From positions 496,001-560,000 of the forward strand of contig JACJXW010000006.1 in the NCBI GenBank assembly GCA_020636405.1: 64,000 nucleotides of DNA. The letters run 5' to 3'. The position numbers were made by a program, and so were the translations under genes. The notes under the pieces were generated by a model. That model did no database searches and was not told the DNA's origin. It saw only the letters and a list, made by a program, of their open reading frames with translations. Below, in pieces: positions 17,154-26,364 of the stretch. The stretch's first letter is position 1; each line of letters opens with the position of its first letter. This DNA comes from Lewinellaceae bacterium. GTDB lineage: Bacteria; Bacteroidota; Bacteroidia; Chitinophagales; Saprospiraceae.

Positions 17154-20100
17154 CTACTCCAGCTCCACCACCAGGTCATCCTGCTCCACCAGGGTCTTCT
17201 CCTTCAGGTGTACCTTCTTCACCTTGCCGGCTACCGGCGAAGTGATGGTGCTTTCCATCTTCATGGCCTCAATGATGAAGAGGGGCGTATTGGCCTCCAC
17301 CGTATCGCCTTCGCTGACCAGTATTTTGGAAATGCTGCCCTGCAGCGGTGCGCCGACCTCTTTCTCCGTTTCTGCTTTGCGATGGACAACGAGATCCAGT
17401 TTGAGCTTCCGGTCGTGTACCGGTATGGAGCGGGTTTGGCCGTTAAGCTGGAAGAAAACAAGGCGGTTGCCCTGAAAGTCCGGCTCGGTCACATTGAGGT
17501 ATTTGATGAGCAGGTTCTTGCCAGGGGCGAGGCTGACCAGGATCTCTTCGTTGAACTTCAGTCCGAAGAAAAAGGCCGGGCTGGGCAGCGCCCGGATCAG
17601 GCCGAATTGCTCGTAGTGCTCGCGGTAGTCGCGGTACACCTTGGGGTATAACTTGTAAGAGAGGAAGTTGCGGAGGTCCAGGTGTTCGCCGAACTCCTTT
17701 TGAAATGCGGGGAATTCAGCTTCAAAATCAACCGGTTCCAGGTGTGCGTTGGGGCGGTCGGTATAGGGTTTTTCCCCCTTGAGCACTATTTTTTGAATAT
17801 CCGGTGGGAAACCGCCTTCGGCCTGCCCCAGGTCACCGCGCATCAGCGCTTTGACACTGTCAGGGAAAGATAAAGAAGCGCCCCGCTGGAGGATGTCCTC
17901 CTTCGTCAGTCCATTGGAAGTCATAAATAACGCCATATCCCCTACGACCTTGGAGGAAGGGGTGACTTTCACGATATCACCGAAGAGGTCATTGGCGATC
18001 TGGTAGTTTTTCTTGACGGTTTCAAACTGGCCTTCCAGCCCTAGCGAACGCGCCTGCGGCCGCAGGTTGGAGTATTGGCCTCCTGGGATCTCATGGTCGT
18101 ACACTTCGGCGGTACCCGCCCGCAGCTCAGTCTCGAATGGATAGTAGTAGCGCCGCACCGATTCCCAGTAGTCAGAAAAGGCGTTGAGGGATTGCAGGTC
18201 GACCGGATGTTCCCGCTCATGCTGCTCCATCATGGCCACGATGGAATTGAAGTTGGGCTGGGAGGTCAGGCCCGACATGGAGCTGATGGCCACGTCCACC
18301 ACATCTACACCAGCTTCAATGGCCTTGACGTAGGTGGCCGCCTGAATGGAGGAGGTGTCGTGGGTGTGCAGGTGGATGGGCGTATGGACGGTATTTTTCA
18401 GTTCAGTGATCAGTAGTTCGGCAGCCATTGGCTTCAGCAGGCCCGCCATATCCTTGATAGCGATGATATGGGCGCCTTCGTCCTCCAGGCGCTTGGCCAG
18501 GTCTAAGTAGTACTGCAGGTTATATTTTGGATGGGAGGGGTTGGTGATGTCTCCGGTATAGCAAATGGAGGCTTCCGCGACGCTATTGGTGCGCTCGCGC
18601 ACCGTGCGGATGCTCACCTTCATGGCCTCCACCCAGTTGAGGGAGTCGAAAATGCGGAAGATATCGATCCCCGCCTCGGCGGCCTCTTCGATGAACTTGA
18701 TGATCAGGTTGTCCGGATAGGCTGTATATCCTACGGCGTTGGACCCTCGCAGCAGCATTTGGAAACAGATATTCGGGATGGCCTGCCGCAGGAATTCCAG
18801 CCGTTTCCAGGGGCACTCCTTGAGGAAGCGCATGGAAACGTCAAAGGTGGCGCCGCCCCATACTTCCATGGAAAAGACATCGTTGGAGTGGTGCTGGGCA
18901 AAGCTGCGCGCTACTTTCAGCATATCGTAGGTGCGCATGCGCGTGGCCAGCAATGACTGGTGGGCATCGCGGAAGGTGGTGTCGGTATACTGTATGGATT
19001 TCTGGCCTTTCAACCACTGGGCAAACCCCTCCGGGCCGAGTTCCTGGAGTTTTTGTCGGGGACCGTTCGGGACAGGCGCGTGGGGGTTGAAGGCAGGTAC
19101 TACCGGAGTCAGGAATTCGATGTCGGGATCGTAGTGTTTGACATCCGGGTGGCCGTTGACGATAACGTCGGCCAGGTAGCGCAGCATCTTGGTGCCGCGG
19201 TCCCGCCAGTTGGGCGGCTCCACCAATTGTCGGTTGTCCTTGATGAAGTTGACAGTGGCCTCGCCTTCCTGGAAGGTTTCATGCTGCAGCAGGTTGAGCA
19301 GGAAACCGATATTGGTTTTTACGCCGCGGATGCGGAATTCCCGCAGAGCCCGGTGCAGGCGTTGGGCAGCCCCTTTCTGGGTACGTCCCCAGGCCGTGAC
19401 TTTCACCAGCAGGCTGTCGAAGAAGGGCGAGATCTTGGCGCCGGGAAAGGCGCTGCCGGCATCCAGCCGGATACCCATCCCGGCGGCGGAACGGTAAGCG
19501 ATGAGCGTACCGTAATCGGGCTGGAAATCATTGCTCGGATCTTCGGTGGTGACCCGGCATTGAATAGCCACGCCATGGCATTCTATGTCCTCCTGCCCGC
19601 GGATGAAGATGGTCTTGTGGTGCAGCGGGTACCCCATGGCGATGAGGATCTGCGACCGCACCAGGTCGATGCCGGTGATCTCTTCGGTGACCGTATGCTC
19701 CACCTGGATACGGGGGTTGACTTCTATGAAATAGATGTTCTCGTCTTTATCGACCAGAAATTCGACGGTCCCGGCGTTGTTGTAGCCGACTTCCCTGGCG
19801 AGGTTCAGGGCATATTCGTAGAGCTGGCCTTTGGTCCTTTGTTGGAGCGTTACGGCAGGCGCTACTTCCACCACCTTCTGAAAGCGACGCTGTACCGAAC
19901 AGTCGCGCTCGAAGAGGTGCACTATATTGCCATGCTGGTCGCCCAGGATCTGTACCTCGATGTGCTTGGGGTTCTCGATGAACTTCTCGAGAAAGACGGT
20001 ATCGTCGCCAAAGGCCGTTTTGGCCTCTCCCCGTGCTTCGTTGTAGGCCTCCTTCAGTTTTTTTTCCTCCAGGACAACCCGCATGCCCCGGCCGCCGCCC

Positions 20101-20606
20101 CCCGCGGCCGCTTTGACCACTACCGGGAAGCCAATGCGCCGGGCTTCCTCCAGGGCGATGCCTGCATCGGTGAGCGGCTGGCGGCTGTCCTCGATAATGG
20201 GAACCTGTACCCGCCGGGCCAGCACCTTGGCCGCCACTTTATCGCCCAGTTCTTCCATAACCTCCGGGGCGGGGCCCACAAAGGCGATGCCTTCCTCCCG
20301 GCAGCGGCGGGCAAACTGCACGTTCTCCGAAAGGAACCCGTATCCGGGGTGGATGGCGTCCACCTCGTTTTCTTTGGCTACCGTTAGTATCTCCTCAATG
20401 TCGAGATAAGGCTTCAGTGGCTCGTCATCCGTGCCGATCTGGTAGGCCTCATCGGCCTTGTAGCGGTGCAGGGAATAGCGGTCTTCCCAGGTATAGATGG
20501 CGACGGTGCGCAGGTTGAGTTCGGAGGCGGCGCGCAGTACCCGTATGGCGATCTCGCCCCGGTTCGCGACCATGAGTTTTTCGAAACGCTTCTTCTTCGG
20601 TTGCAT
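17154..20606 (-). CDS. pyc: Pyruvate carboxylase
   Basis: The 1150-residue single-chain enzyme carboxylates pyruvate to oxaloacetate with ATP, bicarbonate and biotin, refilling the TCA cycle. Domains in order: biotin carboxylase (residues ~8-460; KLMVANRGEIAIRV, the ATP loop KAAAGGGGRGMRVV, FIEVNPRIQVEHTVTEE), carboxyltransferase (~530-800; YTDTTFRDAHQSLLATRMRT with metal-site residues, and HLHTHDTSS), a central allosteric/PC-specific region, and biotinyl carrier at the end with biotin lysine 1116 in EAMKMES. The length equals the usual alpha4-type pyruvate carboxylase. No regulatory site was recognised upstream. Identification is secure. Confidence 0.97.
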   Translation of the reverse strand: MQPKKKRFEKLMVANRGEIAIRVLRAASELNLRTVAIYTWEDRYSLHRYKADEAYQIGTDDEPLKPYLDIEEILTVAKENEVDAIHPGYGFLSENVQFARRCREEGIAFVGPAPEVMEELGDKVAAKVLARRVQVPIIEDSRQPLTDAGIALEEARRIGFPVVVKAAAGGGGRGMRVVLEEKKLKEAYNEARGEAKTAFGDDTVFLEKFIENPKHIEVQILGDQHGNIVHLFERDCSVQRRFQKVVEVAPAVTLQQRTKGQLYEYALNLAREVGYNNAGTVEFLVDKDENIYFIEVNPRIQVEHTVTEEITGIDLVRSQILIAMGYPLHHKTIFIRGQEDIECHGVAIQCRVTTEDPSNDFQPDYGTLIAYRSAAGMGIRLDAGSAFPGAKISPFFDSLLVKVTAWGRTQKGAAQRLHRALREFRIRGVKTNIGFLLNLLQHETFQEGEATVNFIKDNRQLVEPPNWRDRGTKMLRYLADVIVNGHPDVKHYDPDIEFLTPVVPAFNPHAPVPNGPRQKLQELGPEGFAQWLKGQKSIQYTDTTFRDAHQSLLATRMRTYDMLKVARSFAQHHSNDVFSMEVWGGATFDVSMRFLKECPWKRLEFLRQAIPNICFQMLLRGSNAVGYTAYPDNLIIKFIEEAAEAGIDIFRIFDSLNWVEAMKVSIRTVRERTNSVAEASICYTGDITNPSHPKYNLQYYLDLAKRLEDEGAHIIAIKDMAGLLKPMAAELLITELKNTVHTPIHLHTHDTSSIQAATYVKAIEAGVDVVDVAISSMSGLTSQPNFNSIVAMMEQHEREHPVDLQSLNAFSDYWESVRRYYYPFETELRAGTAEVYDHEIPGGQYSNLRPQARSLGLEGQFETVKKNYQIANDLFGDIVKVTPSSKVVGDMALFMTSNGLTKEDILQRGASLSFPDSVKALMRGDLGQAEGGFPPDIQKIVLKGEKPYTDRPNAHLEPVDFEAEFPAFQKEFGEHLDLRNFLSYKLYPKVYRDYREHYEQFGLIRALPSPAFFFGLKFNEEILVSLAPGKNLLIKYLNVTEPDFQGNRLVFFQLNGQTRSIPVHDRKLKLDLVVHRKAETEKEVGAPLQGSISKILVSEGDTVEANTPLFIIEAMKMESTITSPVAGKVKKVHLKEKTLVEQDDLVVELE

Positions 20607-20934
20607 TCGTTCTTTTGATTTACCAGAAAATGGATTTGGCTGGTATTGGCAGGGCTGGTATTACGTTGCCAGGGTAGCGGCCTTATGAATATTCAAAGGC
20701 CAGCGCCTATCCAACGTACCGGGGAGAACAGGCAGCGAGAAAGCCATGAAGGGGGCCCTTCTCCCGGGAAAATGAGGTGAAAGCGGGCCCGATTGTTCTC
20801 CCGGCCGGCAAAAGATACGCAACTGGGAGCAAATGGAGAAGAGGAGTGGGAAGATTATTGCTGGGATACGCCTCATTTAAACAATTCGGCAACAGGTATT
20901 TTTATACTGAAAGGCTTGATAATGAGCATGTAGC
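20607..20934. other. Intergenic gap between pyc and the helicase gene
   Basis: Nothing convincing was found in these 328 bases. Short open frames exist on both strands but lack protein-like features. The pyc promoter should be here on the minus strand; no clear TAnnTTTG box is present. Confidence 0.4.
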
Positions 20935-23880
20935 TCAATCAAACAAATATTCGATATCTTTCTTCGAAAAGTTGGCCTTCTGTACCTCTCCGATGATGTC
21001 CTCCGCCAGTTGGGATTTCTTTTCCTGCAACTTGAGGATCTTCTCCTCGATGCTGTCTTTGGTGATGAACTTGATGGCGATGACGTTTTTGTCCTGCCCG
21101 ATGCGGTGGGCCCGGGCGATGGCCTGTTGCTCCGTAGTCGGGTTCCACCAGGGGTCGAGGATGAAGACGTAGTCGGCGGCGGTGAGGTTCAGGCCGGTGC
21201 CGCCCGATTTGATGGAGACGAGAAAGGGCTGCACCGCAGGGTCTTCCTGGAAGGCCCGGATGGCGGCCTCCCGTTGTTGGCTGTTCTGGCTGCCGGTCAG
21301 CCAGGCGTAGGGTAGGCGGTGGTTTTCAAACGCTTCCCGGTACAGTTCCAGGTGTTTGACGAATGAGCTGAAAATAAGGGCTTTGTGGCCGCCCCGGCGC
21401 ACCACGTCCCAGTGTTCCATTACGTCGTTGAATTTGCCGCTATCTTTTTCGTACCCTTCTGCTGCCATCCTGGGGTGGTTGGCCAGCTGCCGCAGTTTGG
21501 TCAGGGATTGCAGCACCTGAAACCGGAATTTGGGGTTGTCGCCCCCGAAGTTTTCCAGGAGGTAATTTCGGGCGGCGGATTTCTCCCGTTCATACAGGCG
21601 TTTTTGTTCCGGCGCCATTTCGGAGTAGAACAGCTTAATGGTCAGTTCCGGCAGGTCCTGGGCGACCTGTTCCTTGGTGCGGCGCAGCAGATAAGGGGCG
21701 GCCAGGCGGCGCAGGCGGTTTTTCTTCTCTTCATCGTTGTATTTCTCAATGGGGGTGATGAATTCCCGCTTGAAGAAGTTGTAACTGCCCAGCAGGTTGG
21801 GGTTGATGAACTGCATCTGCGCCCAAAGGTCGGACAGGGAATTCTCGATAGGGGTGCCGCTAAGGGAGATCTTGTGGCGGGCTTCCAGCTCGTTTATGGC
21901 GTGGAACACTTTGCTGTCCTTATTTTTGATCTGCTGGCTTTCATCCAGGATGATGTATTCGTATTCCAGGTTTTTCAGCAATTGCAGGTCCCGGAGGGCG
22001 GTCTGATAGGTCGTGAGAATGACGTCGAATCGCTGCAGAAGGCGCTGGTCGTTGTAGCGCTTGGGGCCGGTATGGCGGTACACCTGCAGGGAAGGGGCGA
22101 ACTTCTGCAGTTCGGCTTCCCAGTTGAATACAAGAGATGCCGGCAGGATGACCAGAGCGTTCAGCGGTTTGAGGAAATCGTGGTCGGCGGGCGCTTCGAA
22201 CAGGCCGAGCTGCCGGCTGCCGGTGGAGGGAGATTCTTTTTGCTTTTCGCGCTGTTCTTTGGCGTGGAGCAGGGCGGCGATGGTTTGCAGGGTTTTGCCC
22301 AGGCCCATGTCGTCGGCCAGGCAGGCGCCCAGCTGGTTCTCGTAGAGTTGTACCAGCCATTTTACACCTTCCAGCTGGTAGGGGCGCAGGCTGGCCTTCA
22401 ACCGGGGAGAGGGTTGAAAATCCGCCAGGGTTTCGCTTTCTTCCAGTGCTTCCGCCCCTTCCTGAATGCCGATCTCATCCAGCAGCGTATACTGGCTTTT
22501 GGCCAGTCGAAGGCCATCCTTATCCTTTTTACCAAACTGGAAGATGGCTTTGTAGCGGGACATCCACTCCTGAGGAATGAGGAAAACAGTCCCGTTGGGC
22601 AATGTGTAGAGCCGGTTGCCTTCTCGTATATGTTTTGCCAGTGCAATAAAGGGGAAGGTGAACTCCCCTATGGTTATGGTACCGTACAGGTCGAACCAGT
22701 CGTTGTGCTGCACCGTATCCAACTGCAGTTCCGGGTGGTGAAGGTATGCGATTTTACCGTCGATGGGGGGCTCCTGAACGGTAAAACCTGCGGCTTCCAG
22801 GGCTTGCCGTTGTTCGCTTAGCCATTCCAGCATGTAGAAAGGATCTTCCTGTTCACCGGGAACCAGAAAATAACTACCGGTTTTATTTTCGAGGCCGAAA
22901 GCCTCCAGTTTTTTCAGAAAAGCCTTTTCCGCCTCCGGATCCCGGATGGCCTGCAGGATGCGGACCTCCTCTTCCTCTCCGAATTCCAGGGTGGTGCGTT
23001 TGTCCTTTTTATCGCTCCAGTTGAAAACGGCGCCGGAATACTGCATCCGCACCGCGAGTACCCAATGGTTGTTGAACAGGTCCTGTACCGGTTCCAGTAG
23101 GCAGCCTTTCAGTTGATTGTTCTGGGCCACCTCGAAACCTTCCGCTTCAATATCAGCACGGGCAGCTACTTTGAGGATAAATTTCTGGAAATAGGTTTTG
23201 ACGGACTTTTTAGGGATGATGACTTCCTCTTTTTGACGGAAGGGCTTAACCATATTCCCGTTGATATCCGGCGCCCGGTACAACCGGTAATCGACGAATA
23301 GCCAGGCGGGATTGTTGGTAATGGGAATCACCTCCCGGGAGTGGATAGGCCAGGCGCCCTTTTCATCGGCCAATTGAAGGCGATAACGCACTCCGTCTTC
23401 CTCACGCGCGAAGAAGAGGCGGGGTTCCAGGGGTTCGTTTCCACTTTTCAGCAGAAAATCCTTGACCAGCACCTTGCGGTTGACTTCCCAGGTTAGGGGC
23501 AGCTGCTGTTGGGCGACAAGGCGAAGCAGCTCGTCCATCAGGCGATGGGTATAATTGGCGATGGCGCGCGCCAGCTCTTTGTCTTCCATCAGAGCAGCCA
23601 GTTCTTTCGGCCTTTTCTTGGGCGGGTTGAACTGCCTTTCCAAGGCTTTGGGCTGCAGCTTTTCGACGATCTGAAAAAGGCGTTCGTGTACCGGGCCGAC
23701 GGGAAGCCCCAGGGGCCGGACGGTTTCCGGCGTGGCCTTTTGGTGGATATGCGTCAGTTCCCCGTCTTTTCCCTTGATCACGATATAGGCCATGGGAAGG
23801 TAGAGCTCTTCCACGGCAGGATAGAGGTCATATACAATTTCGAGATCGGCTTGTTTCTTTTGTTCGGTAAAGAGCTGCAT
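20935..23880 (-). CDS. SNF2-family DEAD/H-box helicase
   Basis: The 981-residue ATPase belongs to the SWI2/SNF2 group, DNA translocases that remodel protein-DNA complexes. The C-terminal ~470 residues hold the helicase motifs: I, CLADDMGLGKTLQT (near residue 523); II, ILDESQQIKN; III, LSGTPIENSLSDLW; V-VI, SIKSGGTGLNLTAADYVF and TEQQAIARAHRIGQ. The N-terminal ~470 residues have no motif I recognise; they may form an accessory domain. No nuclease or restriction-modification gene is next to it, so a defence role is not supported here. Bacterial relatives are implicated in transcription or repair. Function beyond ATPase is open. Confidence 0.92.
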   Translation of the reverse strand: MQLFTEQKKQADLEIVYDLYPAVEELYLPMAYIVIKGKDGELTHIHQKATPETVRPLGLPVGPVHERLFQIVEKLQPKALERQFNPPKKRPKELAALMEDKELARAIANYTHRLMDELLRLVAQQQLPLTWEVNRKVLVKDFLLKSGNEPLEPRLFFAREEDGVRYRLQLADEKGAWPIHSREVIPITNNPAWLFVDYRLYRAPDINGNMVKPFRQKEEVIIPKKSVKTYFQKFILKVAARADIEAEGFEVAQNNQLKGCLLEPVQDLFNNHWVLAVRMQYSGAVFNWSDKKDKRTTLEFGEEEEVRILQAIRDPEAEKAFLKKLEAFGLENKTGSYFLVPGEQEDPFYMLEWLSEQRQALEAAGFTVQEPPIDGKIAYLHHPELQLDTVQHNDWFDLYGTITIGEFTFPFIALAKHIREGNRLYTLPNGTVFLIPQEWMSRYKAIFQFGKKDKDGLRLAKSQYTLLDEIGIQEGAEALEESETLADFQPSPRLKASLRPYQLEGVKWLVQLYENQLGACLADDMGLGKTLQTIAALLHAKEQREKQKESPSTGSRQLGLFEAPADHDFLKPLNALVILPASLVFNWEAELQKFAPSLQVYRHTGPKRYNDQRLLQRFDVILTTYQTALRDLQLLKNLEYEYIILDESQQIKNKDSKVFHAINELEARHKISLSGTPIENSLSDLWAQMQFINPNLLGSYNFFKREFITPIEKYNDEEKKNRLRRLAAPYLLRRTKEQVAQDLPELTIKLFYSEMAPEQKRLYEREKSAARNYLLENFGGDNPKFRFQVLQSLTKLRQLANHPRMAAEGYEKDSGKFNDVMEHWDVVRRGGHKALIFSSFVKHLELYREAFENHRLPYAWLTGSQNSQQREAAIRAFQEDPAVQPFLVSIKSGGTGLNLTAADYVFILDPWWNPTTEQQAIARAHRIGQDKNVIAIKFITKDSIEEKILKLQEKKSQLAEDIIGEVQKANFSKKDIEYLFD

Positions 23881-23922
23881 GGGGCGGATTGTTGGAGCGC
23901 AAACATAAGAAAAAGGCGCCCG

Positions 23923-23966
23923 AAAAAAAAGGTTCCCGGGCCTGAAGCCCGGAAACCCTTTTTTAT
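23923..23966 (-). terminator. Intrinsic terminator of the SusC/SusD operon
   Basis: GGTTCCCGGGC (23931-23941) pairs with GCCCGGAAACC (23947-23957) with a five-base loop, allowing one mismatch. An A-run on the left (23923-23930) gives the T-tract on the minus strand and the T-run on the right makes it bidirectional. It lies 32 bases past the last gene of the uptake operon. Confidence 0.75.
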
Positions 23967-23997
23967 CGAATAGGTGCTAAATATAACCTAGCCGCAA

Positions 23998-24564
23998 TTA
24001 CTCGGTCACCAGGTACCGAAGGTTGTGCGCAGGATAGAAGATGGCACTTTCGAACAAGCTGCTGTTGACAATGGCCGAGGCCGGCACCACGGTGCCGTCG
24101 GTCAGCGTCAGGTCGCTTTCGATGAACAGGTAGCTGTTGGTTGGCAGGTCTGCCGCATTCACTCCCAGGGTGGAGAGAATGGTCGTCAGCGGGATGGAAA
24201 TGGAAGCCCGCGGGTACCTGCCGGAACCGGTTTTGAACTCGCTGCCGGAAACCGTTGCCAGAGGCTTGCGGGGGTCGCTTTCCGAAACTCGGGCGTAAAT
24301 ATCCACCTGCACCAGGCTGTTGAGGTCATCCGAAAGGAAGTCGGCGTCGAAAGAAAAGCTCTCGGCATTCAGGTCGCCGCTCTTGCTGAAACGATCAACC
24401 GATCCCAGGTAAGTCCGGTCATTGAGGTTGTCTACCGCCTCGCCGCGGAGGGCAATGATCGAAGCTTTGGTAATATCAGCAAGCTTGAATGGGTCCAGAG
24501 AAGTATCCTCACATGCGGTAAGCAGGAAGAGGGAACTCAATATGATGAAAGTGAATTTCTTCAT
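23998..24564 (-). CDS. Small surface lipoprotein, third gene of the SusC/SusD operon
   Basis: The 188-residue product has a lipoprotein signal (MKKFTFIILSSLFLLTAC, Cys18, followed by EDTS). The body is predicted beta-rich with no motif I recognise (SKSGDLNAESFSFDADFLSDDLNSLVQVDIYARV). It is the last gene behind susC and susD-like genes, separated by 116 bases and before a terminator. In Bacteroidota this position often holds a SusE/SusF-like surface-exposed ligand-binding lipoprotein, and that is the likely role. An Asp-rich +2 to +5 region (EDTS) fits export to the cell surface, but this is inference. Confidence 0.75.
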   Translation of the reverse strand: MKKFTFIILSSLFLLTACEDTSLDPFKLADITKASIIALRGEAVDNLNDRTYLGSVDRFSKSGDLNAESFSFDADFLSDDLNSLVQVDIYARVSESDPRKPLATVSGSEFKTGSGRYPRASISIPLTTILSTLGVNAADLPTNSYLFIESDLTLTDGTVVPASAIVNSSLFESAIFYPAHNLRYLVTE

Positions 24565-24680
24565 AGTCGAAAATTTTTTTGGTATTTCCGCACAAAGCGG
24601 AGGTCAAAAATTTTGGAGTACCAGGGTATTGGGGTGCTGGTGGGCGATCACGCCATTCCAACACCCCATTACTGCCTCCA

Positions 24681-26345
24681 TTATTTAATAAAATCATCCG
24701 GGTTGTTGTCCCAGAAAACTTTATTGACGGTTGAATTGGACTTTTGTGTGACGTTGCTGTTCAGGTTCACGAAGTCCGCCGGATAGATCAGCGAGCGCAG
24801 GAAGCTGCCGGGGTTGGCAGCGCGCATGGGCTGCATATCCGAGGGCTTACCCGTACGGCGGTAGAGGTTGTAGGCCTCAACGCCATTCCCCCACAGAGCG
24901 ATGTAGTATTCCTTCATCAACACGTCCAGCTTGGCGTCGGTAGTGCCGGCGGCATCCCACAGGGCTTCAACGGCGGCGATGTAGTCATCGGTGGATGGCT
25001 CCAGCCCGGCGGGCAGGCTCTGCCCTTTGGCATCGGCGAAGGCGCGCACCCGGTTGATAGACTTGTTGACCGCGTCGATCATCAAGGTTTTGGCATCGCC
25101 TTCTGTGCCCAGCATAAGAGCGGCTTCCGCTTTAACGAAGTCGGTGAAGAACGCCATCCAGATGGGCTCGATGCCGGCGCCGTTAGCGCCCTGGCCCTGA
25201 CGGGTGGTTACGGCATAATCGGCGTTCCCGTCATTGAGGTCTACACGTCCTCCGCACGGATAAACGCCAACGGTAGTCCTGGCATCATCATCCGGCGGAA
25301 TGCCATCGCTGTTGCCGTGGTCGCGTCCGAAGAAGCCGGGGTCAAATGCGCACCATGCCTGGTTGGGGCCGTAGTGGCTGGGCCGTGGGCTGATCACACA
25401 GGGGATGGCTTCGGGCTCATCCTCCAATGCCTTGTCAATGCTGCCTACCTGGCGATAGAAATAGTAGCGCCAGCGGGGGTCTTGTACCCCTTTTTGCTCA
25501 TAACATACCAGCATGTAATAGTTGCTCAGGTACTCGGCCACTTCGCCGGAAGGCTGATACATGTTCCGGTACCAGGGGTGGCGGGAGCGGGCAGGCACAT
25601 CCGCGGTGCCGTACTTGTAAGTAAACTCTTCAGCATCGGAATCGATGAGGTCGGCGCCCAGCAGTTTGGCGATTTCCCCCTTGGCGGCCTGTTCGTTGGT
25701 GAGGCTCAGGTTCAGATAAGCCTTCAGCTTCAGGGTGTTGGCCAACGCGATCCACTTGGCAGCGCTGCCACCGTAGAAAATATCGCGAGCTAGTGGCTGC
25801 GCGCCTGTTTTCCCGAGGTCGGCAATAGCGTCGTCCAAAATGTTTACAGCAGTCTGATATATTGTGGCATCATCATCCACTTTTGGGTTAAAGATCCCTT
25901 CTCCCCCTCTGAGCGCCTCAGAATAGGGTACATCGCCGAACAGGTCGACCAAGGTCATCATAATGTAGGCCTTCAGGATCTTGGCTGAGCCGGCATGAAT
26001 GGTGAAGGTAGTGCCTTCGATTTCTCCCAGCAGCGTTTCGATCTGGATCAAAACATCCTGATAAGCGCGGTTCCAGATGTCGTTATGGTCTTGTGCCTGA
26101 TAGGCCCGTTCGTAGACATCCCCACCGGTAAGGGCCATCATGCGCGACAGTTCCATGGCCGGCACGTCGGCTTCGGCGAAGAAATCGCCGAAATCGGATT
26201 GGATCTTGTTCATCAACAAGTTTACGTCGAGGTTGTCGACGCTGACGTTGTTGGGGTTTTCCAGGTTGGCGTCCAGGTCGGTCAGGTCACAGGCCGACAG
26301 GAAGAACAACAACCCGACAAGGGAAAATTTCAATATATATTTCAT
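24681..26345 (-). CDS. SusD-like/RagB nutrient-binding lipoprotein
   Basis: The 554-residue lipoprotein (MKYILKFSLVGLLFFLSAC, Cys19) is of the SusD-like type. It contains the N-terminal DLDANLENPNNVSVDNLDVNLLMNKIQSD region, helical TPR-like repeats (ILKAYIMMTLVDLFGDVPYSEA, a family signature; WIALANTLKLKAYL) and a C-terminal ALWGNGVEAYNLYRRTGKP segment. These proteins sit as lids on SusC transporters and capture the ligand at the cell surface. The gene follows susC with only 19 bases between, indicating cotranscription. LVDLFGDVPYSEAL is the clearest fingerprint for the SusD-like_2 (PF12771) group rather than classical SusD. The nutrient is unknown: oligosaccharide or peptide are both possible. 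Confidence 0.92.
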   Translation of the reverse strand: MKYILKFSLVGLLFFLSACDLTDLDANLENPNNVSVDNLDVNLLMNKIQSDFGDFFAEADVPAMELSRMMALTGGDVYERAYQAQDHNDIWNRAYQDVLIQIETLLGEIEGTTFTIHAGSAKILKAYIMMTLVDLFGDVPYSEALRGGEGIFNPKVDDDATIYQTAVNILDDAIADLGKTGAQPLARDIFYGGSAAKWIALANTLKLKAYLNLSLTNEQAAKGEIAKLLGADLIDSDAEEFTYKYGTADVPARSRHPWYRNMYQPSGEVAEYLSNYYMLVCYEQKGVQDPRWRYYFYRQVGSIDKALEDEPEAIPCVISPRPSHYGPNQAWCAFDPGFFGRDHGNSDGIPPDDDARTTVGVYPCGGRVDLNDGNADYAVTTRQGQGANGAGIEPIWMAFFTDFVKAEAALMLGTEGDAKTLMIDAVNKSINRVRAFADAKGQSLPAGLEPSTDDYIAAVEALWDAAGTTDAKLDVLMKEYYIALWGNGVEAYNLYRRTGKPSDMQPMRAANPGSFLRSLIYPADFVNLNSNVTQKSNSTVNKVFWDNNPDDFIK

Positions 26346-26364
26346 ATTAAAAGTAGTCTTTTAG

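Noticed and set aside
18960..20387. Long plus-strand open frame (475 codons) inside pyc
   Set aside because: It lies antisense to a secure gene and its product resembles no protein; it results from codon bias of the real gene.
21385..22821. Long plus-strand open frame (478 codons) inside the helicase gene
   Set aside because: Antisense shadow of a gene with complete SNF2 motifs.
20935..23880. Helicase as part of an antiphage system
   Set aside because: Neighbours are pyc and a nutrient uptake operon; no methylase, nuclease or other defence gene is present.
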